This document shows positions 24,163-31,352 of a DNA stretch of 64,000 bases, piece by piece. The DNA is from Clostridium thermobutyricum DSM 4928 (GTDB lineage: Bacteria; Bacillota; Clostridia; Clostridiales; Clostridiaceae), in assembly GCF_002050515.1 (NCBI RefSeq), contig NZ_LTAY01000037.1:62001-126000 (forward strand). Direction: 5' to 3'. Made by a program: the position numbers and the translations under genes. The first letter of the stretch is position 1; each line of letters starts with the position of its first letter. Below the pieces are notes generated by a model that saw only the letters and a program-made list of their open reading frames with translations, was not told the origin of the DNA and made no database searches.

Positions 24163-24333
24163 TTAAAATCTTATAGATTCCTTATATATCTTATCTTCAA
24201 ATTTATCGTATAAAATCATTCCTTCACCATTCCAACCAGCAAATAAAAATCTTTTCTTAACTCCATTTATTCCTAGTTGCTTACTTACAGCTTCTGCTTC
24301 TTTTCTTTTTAATTTTCTTGGCTTCTTTTTCAT
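24163..24333 (-). CDS. Hypothetical phage protein, 56 residues
   Basis: A complete short frame (57 codons with the stop) with AAGGG about 9 bases before the ATG. It reads MKKKPRKLKRKEAEAVSKQL, then GINGVKKRFLFAGWNGEGMI and ends YKESIRF. The N-terminus is very basic and the centre Trp/Gly-rich. It occupies most of the 314-bp space between the 87-residue gene and the HTH gene. Small proteins of this kind are common in clostridial phages; the function is unknown. Confidence 0.6.
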   Translation of the reverse strand: MKKKPRKLKRKEAEAVSKQLGINGVKKRFLFAGWNGEGMILYDKFEDKIYKESIRF

Positions 24334-24402
24334 TTTTAAATTACCCTTCTTTTCTTATATAATTAAATATTATGATTCTTTACTTTTGGATTAAATTATT
24401 TA

Positions 24403-24750
24403 TTAATTATTTATAACCCCAAATTCTTCAATCAAATTCATATTTTTTAGCCCAATAACATACATTTCTCTTATCATTGTTTTCAACTTAATTATTTCTT
24501 TATTTTTCAATTTAAGTTCTCTCTCATATTTATTTTTAAGTCTTTGAACTTCGGGAGAACATCCGTATTTAAAATCCATTTTCCCAAATGACATAATATA
24601 ATCCGGATCAAATAAACATGAATTGCTAGGTGTATTAGGACAACTTTTTATTTCTCCATTCATTACCCATTTATCAATTGTAGAAATATTTTTATTAAAA
24701 TATTTAGCAACATCTTTTTTCGTCCATAATGGGATTATCTCTTTTTCCAT
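24403..24750 (-). CDS. Excisionase-like HTH protein
   Basis: A 115-residue protein. The first 60 residues (LWTKKDVAKYFNKNISTIDKWVMNGEIKSC, then CLFDPDYIMSF) have the helix-turn-helix of the HTH_17 / excisionase type, in which a Trp-rich start is followed by a wing and the target-sequence contact. The rest is a Lys/Glu coiled coil (NKYERELKLKNKEIIKLKTMI). It could act as excisionase or as a small early regulator. It lies directly downstream of the antirepressor. Confidence 0.65.
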   Translation of the reverse strand: MEKEIIPLWTKKDVAKYFNKNISTIDKWVMNGEIKSCPNTPSNSCLFDPDYIMSFGKMDFKYGCSPEVQRLKNKYERELKLKNKEIIKLKTMIREMYVIGLKNMNLIEEFGVINN

Positions 24751-24761
24751 ATTCTCACTCC

Positions 24762-25490
24762 TTAATCTAATGATTTGAATTTAATTTGCTTATTAGCTAA
24801 ATCTATTTCTTCTTGTAAATAAAATGGGGCTTCATACGTATATGCTAGTTCTATTGCTTTAGATAAATTTTTTCTTTTTATTGCTTTGTATTTTTTTACG
24901 TTGAATTGATCTTTGATATATTTCCATACATTTTTAAACACTCTAGCACTTAAACTTTTATCTTTGTATGCTGGACATCCATATCCGCCTAATGCTTTTG
25001 TCCCTACAGCTTTAACTACTGCTTGAAGTTCTTCAGGTTCACTACCTAACAACGGTAATTCTCCTTTAAATTCTTCAAAATCATTTCTTACTTCTTGTAC
25101 TTCACCTTTAACTTCTTTTAATGCTTTAACTTGAAGCTCTAATAAATCTAAACTTGATTGAGGCTGAATAGCTTGTCCACTTTTTAATTTATTTTCACAT
25201 TCTATGAAGTAATTTCTATATTCATGAGATTTATTAGTTCTTGCCATCATTGCTATATGCTTAGCAAATTCTAAAGTTATTGCAAAATCCATTGTTTCGT
25301 TACCTTCCTCTTTATGAGGAACCCCTAGCCAATCAATATTTTCCTTAAAAAAGTCATTATTTTGTATATTTATTGGATACCATCTTGACCAATTTTTCTT
25401 CCTTAACCCTAATCCTAGATATAATTCCTTTGCACTTACTATTTGATTTCCTTCTTCATTTACTTTTACATTAATTAAATTATTATTCAT
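24762..25490 (-). CDS. Antirepressor (AntA/AntB N-terminal, ORF6C-type C-terminal)
   Basis: A 242-residue antirepressor. Residues 10-95 are the AntA/AntB domain (VSAKELYLGLGLRKKNWSRWYPINIQNNDFFKENIDW, DFAITLEFAKHIAMMARTNKSHEYRNYFIECE). A coiled linker with Glu/Val repeats follows, then a KilA/ORF6C-type C-terminal domain (LGGYGCPAYKDKSLSARVFKNVWKYIKDQFNV). Such proteins bind or displace the repressor and lead to induction. It overlaps the Cro-like gene by 8 bases. Confidence 0.88.
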   Translation of the reverse strand: MNNNLINVKVNEEGNQIVSAKELYLGLGLRKKNWSRWYPINIQNNDFFKENIDWLGVPHKEEGNETMDFAITLEFAKHIAMMARTNKSHEYRNYFIECENKLKSGQAIQPQSSLDLLELQVKALKEVKGEVQEVRNDFEEFKGELPLLGSEPEELQAVVKAVGTKALGGYGCPAYKDKSLSARVFKNVWKYIKDQFNVKKYKAIKRKNLSKAIELAYTYEAPFYLQEEIDLANKQIKFKSLD

Positions 25491-25689
25491 TTCCTTTCCT
25501 CCTCATATAAATACTCGCTAAATCAATATTTAATTTATCTGAATATCTTTTTAAAATCTTAGAACTTATTTTTCTTCCTGTTAAATGATGCGATAGTGTT
25601 CCTCTAGGCACATCTAAATATTCAGCAAACTCTCTTTGCGTCATTCCCCTCTTTAACATCTCGTACTCTAATATTCTTTTTATATCCAT
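25483..25689 (-). CDS. Cro-like XRE DNA-binding protein
   Basis: A 68-residue single HTH of the XRE family (MKRGMTQREFAEYLDVPRGTLSHHLTGRKIS). Small size, position as the first long gene of the leftward early operon and divergent orientation from the repressor fit a Cro role: it would repress the repressor promoter. The site AAGGTGAG precedes it. The first 68 bp are also covered by the short frame 25622-25753. Confidence 0.8.
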   Translation of the reverse strand: MDIKRILEYEMLKRGMTQREFAEYLDVPRGTLSHHLTGRKISSKILKRYSDKLNIDLASIYMRRKGNE

Positions 25690-25753
25690 CTATCTCACCT
25701 TTCAATATTTTCTTCTGTTTATCTAAAAGTTCTTTTATTAATATATTCATCAT
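25622..25753 (-). CDS. Small peptide at the head of the early operon, 43 residues
   Basis: A short frame with the strongest ribosome binding site in the switch region (AAAGGAGGTGCA before tandem ATG codons at 25753). It begins MMNILIKELLDKQKKILKGE and overlaps the first 68 bp of the Cro-like gene in another frame. It aligns with the short frame at 26321-26416 (about 10 of the first 18 positions identical), which supports both as real. It may be a leader peptide coupling translation of cro or a small regulator. Confidence 0.45.
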   Translation of the reverse strand: MMNILIKELLDKQKKILKGEIDGYKKNIRVRDVKEGNDAKRVC

Positions 25754-25775
25754 TGCACCTCCTTTGCACAATCAC

Positions 25776-25804
25776 ATTGTACATTTAAGCGCATTTAAGC
25801 GCAA
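25776..25804 (-). promoter_or_regulatory. Leftward early (lytic) promoter
   Basis: On the minus strand: -35 TTGCGC (25804-25799), exactly 17-bp spacer and -10 TACAAT (25781-25776). It would start the Cro-like, antirepressor and early genes about 20 bp before the short leader frame. The spacer contains the tandem operator-like repeats. Confidence 0.65.
25783..25802. repeat. Tandem 10-bp operator-like repeats in the early promoter
   Basis: ATTTAAGCGC occurs twice without a gap (25783-25792, 25793-25802), one DNA turn apart, overlapping the spacer and -35 of the leftward promoter. It is a good candidate for repressor or Cro binding on one face of the helix. Confidence 0.6.
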
Positions 25805-25896
25805 ATTTAATTTTATTTATTTTTTTAATATTTTAACCATTTTATTCTTTTTTACTAATTTTTTCTTCTATTTTCTTCAATAACCATATTTTATTT

Positions 25897-25936
25897 TTGT
25901 GCTTTATTGTGCTATCATGTACATTGTATTTATAAT
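25897..25936 (+). promoter_or_regulatory. Repressor promoter with tandem repeats
   Basis: On the plus strand: -35 TTGTGC (25907-25912), 18-bp spacer and -10 TATAAT (25931-25936), followed by the repressor's AAGGAGGTG site. TTGTGCT occurs at 25897 and again at 25907, ten bp apart, the second forming the -35. This mirrors the spacing in the leftward promoter and suggests autoregulation. Confidence 0.6.
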
Positions 25937-25957
25937 TTGTAATAAGGAGGTGATATA

Positions 25958-26314
25958 TTGAATCTCTCAAATTTCTTAAAAGAAGCTCGTAAAAAAGAAC
26001 ATTTAACTCAAGAAGAATTTGCTAAAAAAATAAACATTACAAGAGGAACTCTTTCCCATTTAGAACGCGGAAGACCTCCTAGTTTAGAAACATCTAAAAA
26101 GTTAGAAGAATATTTTAAATCTCCTATATCAAGTATCATAGGAGATGATAAAATAAAACACTTATCAAGTCTAGAAACAACGAATATGTTAATAGATTTG
26201 CTTATTAATAATGGTGAAATAGCTGAAGATTATATAAGTGATTATGCTAAAAAAAGTATTTGGGATAATATACAAATCGAAATAGCACTTAAATTAAAAC
26301 AAAAAAAAAGATAA
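25958..26314 (+). CDS. XRE-family phage repressor (CI-like)
   Basis: A 118-residue protein on the plus strand with an N-terminal HTH (LKEARKKEHLTQEEFAKKINITRGTLSHLERGRPPSLETSKKLEEYF) and a short C-terminal helical part without a peptidase or autocleavage domain. It starts with TTG behind a very strong site (AAGGAGGTGATATA). Because it lacks a LexA-type domain, induction probably needs the antirepressor or another protease rather than RecA self-cleavage. Confidence 0.82.
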   Translation: MNLSNFLKEARKKEHLTQEEFAKKINITRGTLSHLERGRPPSLETSKKLEEYFKSPISSIIGDDKIKHLSSLETTNMLIDLLINNGEIAEDYISDYAKKSIWDNIQIEIALKLKQKKR

Positions 26315-26336
26315 GAGAAATTATTTTCTCTTATCT
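26309..26336 (+). terminator. Intrinsic terminator of the repressor gene
   Basis: Arms AGATAAGAGAAA and TTTCTCTTATCT follow the repressor stop (26312-26314) and are followed by ACTTTTTC. This closes the repressor transcript before the integrase unit. The space 26337-26770 contains the minus-strand short frame and the integrase promoter; I see nothing else in it. Confidence 0.7.
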
Positions 26337-26416
26337 ACTTTTTCATAAATTTTAGTTTGTTTATTTTTAAATATTTCATTTTGTTTATTTAACAGCTTTT
26401 TTATAATATAATTCAC
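26321..26416 (-). CDS. Small peptide, 31 residues, paralogue of the early-operon peptide
   Basis: A short minus-strand frame with a GTG start at 26416 and AAGG about 8 bases upstream. It reads MNYIIKKLLNKQNEIFKNKQ, then TKIYEKVDKRK and stops inside the repressor terminator. Its first 18 residues match the peptide at 25622-25753 at about ten positions, and the DNA is also similar, so one may be a copy of the other. It may be a decayed duplicate. No promoter is recognised. Confidence 0.35.
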   Translation of the reverse strand: MNYIIKKLLNKQNEIFKNKQTKIYEKVDKRK

Positions 26417-26661
26417 AAATAAAACCTTCTTCCACCTCTAATAAACTGAACTTCTTATTTTTTTAATGTTATTCTACTATTTTTATATAATTAGAACAAA
26501 TATCTTAAATTAATACTTTAATATTTCATTATTAATTTCAACTTCAAAATCTTACTAACCAAAATTCATAAAATCACATATATTTTATCAAAACTTAATA
26601 CCAATTCACATTTTCATGAAAATGTCAAGTTAGTTTTTGAGTAAATCCATGTAAAATAGAA

Positions 26662-26700
26662 TTAACATGTATATATATTAAATTTAATATATATATACAT
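26662..26700 (+). promoter_or_regulatory. Integrase promoter overlapped by a long palindrome
   Basis: On the plus strand: -35 TTAACA (26662-26667), 17-bp spacer and -10 TAATAT (26685-26690). A near-perfect inverted repeat covers 26667-26700, with the arms differing by one TA step. A protein bound there would cover the whole promoter, so it is a likely operator. The integrase start follows about 75 bp on. Confidence 0.5.
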
Positions 26701-26770
26701 ATTATTTGTTTATTTTATATTAAATTAGTTTTAAAATATAAATTTAATAAATTTGAAAGGAGAAATGTAA

Positions 26771-27859
26771 ATGGACTATAACATTACTTATCGTGAAAAA
26801 GACAAAGGAATTCAGGTTATTATTTCGTATAAGGATAATCGTGGTAAATGGAAACAAAAATCAAAACAAGGATTTCCTAATAATAGAGAAGGTAAAAAGA
26901 AAGCTAAACTTGAAGCTGATAAAATGCTTCAAGAATTAAAAAATACTATCGCTAATTCAACTTATAATGAATTTAAAAATATTACCCTAGGTGAATTTAT
27001 AGATTTACACTTAGACCATTTAAAAATACATTTAGAAGCAAATACTATTATTTCATATAAAACTTCTTTAAAACATTTTGAAAGTATTTATGATTTAGAG
27101 TTAGCTAAAGTAAGATCCATAGATATACAAAAATGTATTGATAATCTGGTAGAACAAAAATATAAATACGGCACTATAAAGTGCTATGTTCAAAAACTTA
27201 AAGCAATCTTTAATAGTGCAATAAATAAATATGAGATACCTATTAAAAATCCTACTACTAAATTAACTATAGAAAAAGAAAAACAAGCCTCAACTAAAAA
27301 AGCACTTACTGATACTGAACTAAATCAACTTCTTCAACAGATCAACCATGAAAAATATTATTTAATTGTTTTATTAGCTTCTAAATGTGGACTTAGAATA
27401 GGAGAAATTTTAGGATTGACTTGGAGTGATATAGACTTTCAAAACGCTACACTTTCAGTTAATAAGCAATGGAAACTCTTAAAAAATAATACTTATGGTT
27501 TTGGTGAACTTAAAAGTAAAAATTCTAATAGAATTATACCATTAACTACAAGTATGATTAAAGAATTAAAATATATAAAAGCTAATAGTGTATATAGTAT
27601 AGACGGCAGATTAGTTCCAGTTAAAAATACTGCAAGTACAACAGTCTGCGTTAATCAATATTTGAAAAAATTTAATTATAATATCTCAATACATGAATTA
27701 AGACATACATTTGCTACAAACTTAATTGCTAATGGGGTTGATTTCAAAACTGCTGCTCAACTATTAGGTCATGATGTAGAAGAAACTATGAGAACATATT
27801 CTCATGTAACAGAGGACATGCTTAAAAAAGCAACTCAAATTATGGAGAATATTTTTTGA
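26771..27859 (+). CDS. int: Phage integrase (tyrosine recombinase with arm-binding domain)
   Basis: A 362-residue integrase. Residues 1-55 are an AP2-like arm-binding domain (TYREKDKGIQVIISYKDNRGKWKQKSKQGF), residues 70-165 are the SAM-like core-binding domain, and the catalytic residues are complete: Arg209 (SKCGLRIGEI), Lys near 248-250, His308 and Arg311 (HELRHTF), His334 (LLGHD) and Tyr343 (RTYSHV). It is the last phage gene before the right chromosomal junction, as usual. The ribosome binding site is AAAGGAGAAATGTAA. It should catalyse insertion into the pilN-like gene seen next to it. Confidence 0.93.
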   Translation: MDYNITYREKDKGIQVIISYKDNRGKWKQKSKQGFPNNREGKKKAKLEADKMLQELKNTIANSTYNEFKNITLGEFIDLHLDHLKIHLEANTIISYKTSLKHFESIYDLELAKVRSIDIQKCIDNLVEQKYKYGTIKCYVQKLKAIFNSAINKYEIPIKNPTTKLTIEKEKQASTKKALTDTELNQLLQQINHEKYYLIVLLASKCGLRIGEILGLTWSDIDFQNATLSVNKQWKLLKNNTYGFGELKSKNSNRIIPLTTSMIKELKYIKANSVYSIDGRLVPVKNTASTTVCVNQYLKKFNYNISIHELRHTFATNLIANGVDFKTAAQLLGHDVEETMRTYSHVTEDMLKKATQIMENIF

Positions 27860-27869
27860 CGAATTTTTG

Positions 27870-27888
27870 ACGTTTCAATTTGAAACGT
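27870..27888. repeat. Perfect dyad between integrase and the junction
   Basis: ACGTTTCAA, one base, TTGAAACGT, starting 10 bp after the integrase stop. TTTTTGACG is also repeated at 27853 and 27864. On the plus strand the stem is followed by only a short T run, so it could be the integrase terminator, but it may equally be an integrase or excisionase arm site near the attachment core. Confidence 0.4.
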
Positions 27889-27902
27889 TGATTTTTAAAG
27901 GT

Positions 27903-28034
27903 TTAAAGGGTATAAACATTATTTCCTAATAAAATAATAAGTATTATAGAGTTTAATTTCCCAATTTCAATTTTATTTCTTTTTTCATATATATCTATTG
28001 GTATAAAGTTTTTATATTCTCTCAAATATTTCAT
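27903..28034 (-). pseudogene. PilN-like gene truncated by the prophage
   Basis: The frame starts with an ATG overlapping the stop of the PilM-like gene by four bases (ATGA), the usual coupling inside pilus operons. It reads MKYLREYKNFIPIDIYEKRN, then a Lys/Glu linker and the start of a hydrophobic segment (NSIILIILLG), and ends after 43 codons at NNVYTL. PilN proteins have just this plan: a short cytoplasmic motif, then one membrane span, then a long outer domain. The membrane span is cut at the point where the phage sequence should begin. The lost 3' part, and perhaps pilO-like genes, would lie on the other side of the prophage, outside the window. Confidence 0.75.
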
Positions 28035-28567
28035 TTAAAATTAACACATTCCTTTCCATCTTTTAATAAAAATTTAGCTTCTTTATATTCATTTTCATCA
28101 CTAATTCCATCAAAATGGATCATTCCATCCTTTACATTTATATAAAAATATTTCTTCATAAACTTAACTTTATATTTAAAAGACTTATCTCTCTTTAATT
28201 TTAAAATGCTATTTCTTATACTAAAATATATTGGTTCTATTTCTGAATTAATAAAATTATTTAATATATCTTTTATTATTTTATTTCCTTTTATTGCATA
28301 AATAAGTGTTCTCTCTTTCTTCTTTTCAATTTCATAATGAATTAAATAATCTTCTTTTTGTACATCTACTAAAATTTCAGATTCTATTAAACTCTTTATT
28401 TCTTTCTCATTTATACTATCTATAATTTTAAAGAATATATTTTCGTTTAAAATTATTATTTTTAACTTAGATTTTGTTTTTATTAGTTTACATAATTTAT
28501 CATATGTAATTTTTTCTCTATTATATATAATGTCATTATTATCTATTATCAAAGTTATTTTTTTCAT
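28031..28567 (-). CDS. PilM/GspL-like actin-fold protein, short
   Basis: A 178-residue cytoplasmic protein, much shorter than PilM (about 350). It begins KKITLIIDNNDIIYNREKITYD (a beta-hairpin as in actin-like folds) and includes ESEILVDVQKEDYLIHYEIEKKKERTLIYAI and NNFINSEIEPIYFSIRNSIL, which resemble the GspL/PilM/ComC middle part. It follows the pilin genes and is coupled by ATGA to the PilN-like fragment. Position and weak motifs support the assignment; it may be a reduced form. Expected role: to link the ATPase and the inner-membrane PilN/O pair. Confidence 0.6.
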   Translation of the reverse strand: MKKITLIIDNNDIIYNREKITYDKLCKLIKTKSKLKIIILNENIFFKIIDSINEKEIKSLIESEILVDVQKEDYLIHYEIEKKKERTLIYAIKGNKIIKDILNNFINSEIEPIYFSIRNSILKLKRDKSFKYKVKFMKKYFYINVKDGMIHFDGISDENEYKEAKFLLKDGKECVNFK

Positions 28568-29034
28568 TGAAATCTCCTTTTAGGTATAAGAATTAATTTT
28601 TCACTATCAAATTCGCAATTAGATTTATTGCAAGTACATAAATTCTCCTTTTTATAGTAAATATCAAATTCTTCTTGTTTGTTGTTTCCTAAATTTTTAA
28701 ATCTTATTAGTCCACTTTTATTTTCTAACAATTTAAATTTCAAATTTCCAATAGCATATTTATCTTTTAAAATTTTATTTATATTAGAGTTTTCAAAACT
28801 TATTTCTTTATTAAACTCTAGTTTATCAATTTTATTTATATAATCTTGAACAACCTTTAAAATATAATATCTTTTTTCTTCTAATTCTATAGCACTTTTA
28901 CTTACTATAATATTAGAATTTTTCTTTATATCTAAATTCATTATCTTATAAATACTACTAAAAAATAGTACTGCCATACTTAAAAATAATACTGCTAAAA
29001 TCGATATGTTTCCTTTATTTTTATATGCAGACAT
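28564..29034 (-). CDS. PilX/GspK-like pilin-related protein
   Basis: A 156-residue protein with a prepilin-like start: short basic leader, KG-NISI, then one hydrophobic segment (LAVLFLSMAVLFFSSIYKI). The outer part is Lys/Asn-rich and contains CTCNKSNC near the C-terminus, a possible metal or disulfide site. The Gly before the hydrophobic stretch would be the peptidase site, but Glu at +5 is missing, as in GspK/PilX minor pseudopilins. It overlaps both neighbours by 4-14 bases. Confidence 0.65.
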   Translation of the reverse strand: MSAYKNKGNISILAVLFLSMAVLFFSSIYKIMNLDIKKNSNIIVSKSAIELEEKRYYILKVVQDYINKIDKLEFNKEISFENSNINKILKDKYAIGNLKFKLLENKSGLIRFKNLGNNKQEEFDIYYKKENLCTCNKSNCEFDSEKLILIPKRRFQ

Positions 29035-29500
29035 ATCTCTCTATACCTCCAGCTTTTATAAATAAATATAATAAGTTATACTTTTTTATAATCTTAAAAT
29101 CATCTATATTATCCATAATTAAAGAGCTATATGTTTTTAAATTGCCATTTTCTCTTCTATAATATTTTAAAAATAATTTTCCTTCAAAAAAATATATTTC
29201 ATCCTTTAATGGACTTTTAGCACTATCATCTTTTTTAAATATTATTAATTTATTTTGATTTTCTTCAAAATATAAATTACTATATCCATTTAAATAATCT
29301 TTTATATTATATATTCCACTTTCAATTGAGTTAATTTTCATTGAATTGCTATAAATTGATTTTGTTTCTATTGAAGTAGATATTATACACTTAGTTAAAA
29401 TACAAAATAATAATGTAGTTAATCCTAAATATATACTAGTTTCCAGAAGAGTATATCCCTTGCAATTCCATCCATTTCTCTTTTCCGAAATTTTTTTCAA
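29021..29500 (-). CDS. Minor pilin (PilW/ComGF-like)
   Basis: A 159-residue protein with a typical class III prepilin signal: CKG-YTLLETSIYLGLTTLLFCILTKC (Gly at -1, Glu at +5). It starts with TTG behind AGGAGG. Its first 65 bases overlap the end of the preceding pilin gene in another frame, a rather long overlap. The outer part is short and beta-type (YYRRENGNLKTYSSLIMDNIDDFKII). Confidence 0.75.
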   Translation of the reverse strand: MKKISEKRNGWNCKGYTLLETSIYLGLTTLLFCILTKCIISTSIETKSIYSNSMKINSIESGIYNIKDYLNGYSNLYFEENQNKLIIFKKDDSAKSPLKDEIYFFEGKLFLKYYRRENGNLKTYSSLIMDNIDDFKIIKKYNLLYLFIKAGGIERYVCI

Positions 29501-29882
29501 ATTTTTCCTCCTCTAACTTTATTAAAAATTCTATACTTGCATCATTACTTTTTATCTTTTTTAAACTTATATCTCCTGATTCTTCATTTAATAAATCAAT
29601 AATATTAGAATTTATTATTTTATTTTCATTTAATTCTTTTAAATCTAAATAAAGCTCATTTGAATATTTAAATTTATTACTTATACTACATAAGCTTGTA
29701 TTATATTTTATTTCTTTTTCTAAAATTTCAATTATATTTGCTTTTTCATATCTTTTTTCTTCCGCTCTTTGAATTGAATAATAATTTAAAATAGATTTTC
29801 CTACTAAAGATAAAGCTATTATAGTTATACTTATAGCTATTAAACTTTCTACTAAAACACTACCATTTCTCTTGTTTTCCAT
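29436..29882 (-). CDS. Minor pilin (PilV-like)
   Basis: A 148-residue protein with the prepilin signal NG-SVLVESLIAISITIIALSLVGKSIL (Glu at +5), a helical first half and a charged C-terminus. It overlaps the previous pilin by 23 bases and the next one by 65. It would be processed by a prepilin peptidase not encoded in this window. Confidence 0.78.
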   Translation of the reverse strand: MENKRNGSVLVESLIAISITIIALSLVGKSILNYYSIQRAEEKRYEKANIIEILEKEIKYNTSLCSISNKFKYSNELYLDLKELNENKIINSNIIDLLNEESGDISLKKIKSNDASIEFLIKLEEEKFEKNFGKEKWMELQGIYSSGN

Positions 29883-30327
29883 TTATATATACCCTCATTG
29901 TATTTATTCCAACACTTATTGTTATTTTATAAATACTCTCTGTTTCTATTCCTTTCCACTCTATACTTGTAGAATTTAATTCACCTTTAGAATTTATTTT
30001 TAATGAAGCTTCTTTTAAAAATATTATCTTGTCTGGGATCTCTAAACTTTGTACAATTTCTTTTCCGTTTTTATCAATCATTCTAAATGTTAATGACTTT
30101 ATTTCTTTATCATTTATTATTTCTCCTGGCTTTTCTTCAGATATACATGTTTTTCTACTATAATTTATAAATGAATACATATTATTTAAAAATTCTTTTT
30201 CCATGACCAATGTTTCATAATCTTTATAATATCTGTAGGAAACACTTCCAATGCTCAATATTAAACAGATTATAAATAATGATACTCCAACCTCTAATAA
30301 AGTAACGCCTTTCTTCTTTTTATTCAT
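29860..30327 (-). CDS. Pilin-like protein (GspH/FimT type)
   Basis: A 155-residue protein with the classic signal KKKKG-VTLLEVGVSLFIICLILSIGSVSY (Gly -1, Glu +5). The rest is a beta-rich pseudopilin fold (SLTFRMIDKNGKEIVQSLEIPD; IEWKGIETESIYKITISVGINTMRVYINGK). The strand pattern is like GspH/FimT. It is directly coupled to the pilC-like gene by a four-base overlap. Confidence 0.8.
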   Translation of the reverse strand: MNKKKKGVTLLEVGVSLFIICLILSIGSVSYRYYKDYETLVMEKEFLNNMYSFINYSRKTCISEEKPGEIINDKEIKSLTFRMIDKNGKEIVQSLEIPDKIIFLKEASLKINSKGELNSTSIEWKGIETESIYKITISVGINTMRVYINGKQEKW

Positions 30328-31352
30328 TTTGTTACTCCATAAATGCTATCCATGACAGGAATAAAAAATGTTCCTATAAATAAAATTAACATTAAACCTA
30401 ATGTACAAATTAAAATTGGCTGCACTAAAGAAGAAATCCATTTAACTAACTGCTCATTTTTTTCTTCTAAATTCTTTACTACTGCATTTAGTCTTATATC
30501 CAAACTTCCACTTTCTTCTCCAATTTTTATCATAGCTAAAGAATATCGGCCTATTTTATCTAATTCTTCTAATGATTCACTTATTGTTTTTCCACTCATT
30601 ATTGATTTTTTTATTTTAATTAACTCTTCTTTATTTTTTATTTCTTTTGAGTTTATATAAAAATCGATTCCTTTTACTAAATTAACACCACTCTCTATAA
30701 ATAAATTTAATATAAGTACTATTTCATATTCTTCTCTAAAATTTAACCTCTTTATTTTTTTAAATAATAATGTCTTTATTTCATTCCACTTAAGTGCAAA
30801 AAATACAATTGGAAATACAATAAAAAAATTTATTATACTTAATAATCCTAAAATTTTGTTTTCATTTAAAAAATTTGAAAAATTTATTATTCCTTTTATA
30901 AACAAATTTAACTCAGTTTTTCCTTCTAAAAGTTCCTTAAAGCTTGGAATTATAAAATATAGAATCATAAGAGAAAATAAAATCAAAAATATAAATATTA
31001 ATGATGGATAAATACAACTTATAATAGTTCCTTTCCTATATTCATATTTACTTTTATAGTATTTACTAAGACCATTTAAAACTTCCGATAATTTACCTGT
31101 TTTTTCTGCGATTTTTATCATATTTATAAAGAATTCAGGATATAACTCTTTAAATTTATTAAAGCTTTGCCATATACTATTTCCTTTTTCTATTTCTTTT
31201 TTTATACATAAAAGACTTTCTTTATATCTTTTTTTTAATGGTAAATCTAACATTAACTCAAAAGCTAAAACTATATTTATACCATCTTTGTAAAGCTTAC
31301 TTAAATTTTCACTTATTAATGTTATATTTTCATAAGATCTTATATTGATCAT
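30324..31352 (-). CDS. pilC: PilC/GspF-type inner-membrane platform protein
   Basis: A 342-residue protein with two GspF domains (about 10-125 and 210-330) and three membrane segments (about 110-135, 160-185 and 310-335). Motifs: LSKLYKDGINIVLAFELML, the gating turn AEKTGKLSEVLNGLSKYYK, and the second copy IGEESGSLDIRLNAVVKNLEEK. It forms the platform on which the ATPase turns. It overlaps the ATPase gene by 23 bases, and its partner is the PilB-like protein. Confidence 0.88.
   Translation of the reverse strand: MINIRSYENITLISENLSKLYKDGINIVLAFELMLDLPLKKRYKESLLCIKKEIEKGNSIWQSFNKFKELYPEFFINMIKIAEKTGKLSEVLNGLSKYYKSKYEYRKGTIISCIYPSLIFIFLILFSLMILYFIIPSFKELLEGKTELNLFIKGIINFSNFLNENKILGLLSIINFFIVFPIVFFALKWNEIKTLLFKKIKRLNFREEYEIVLILNLFIESGVNLVKGIDFYINSKEIKNKEELIKIKKSIMSGKTISESLEELDKIGRYSLAMIKIGEESGSLDIRLNAVVKNLEEKNEQLVKWISSLVQPILICTLGLMLILFIGTFFIPVMDSIYGVTK

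Noticed and set aside
28031-28567. Idea that the prophage truncates the PilM-like gene itself
   Set aside because: The stop is coupled by ATGA to the next gene, which is the normal operon junction; the truncation lies in the following PilN-like gene.
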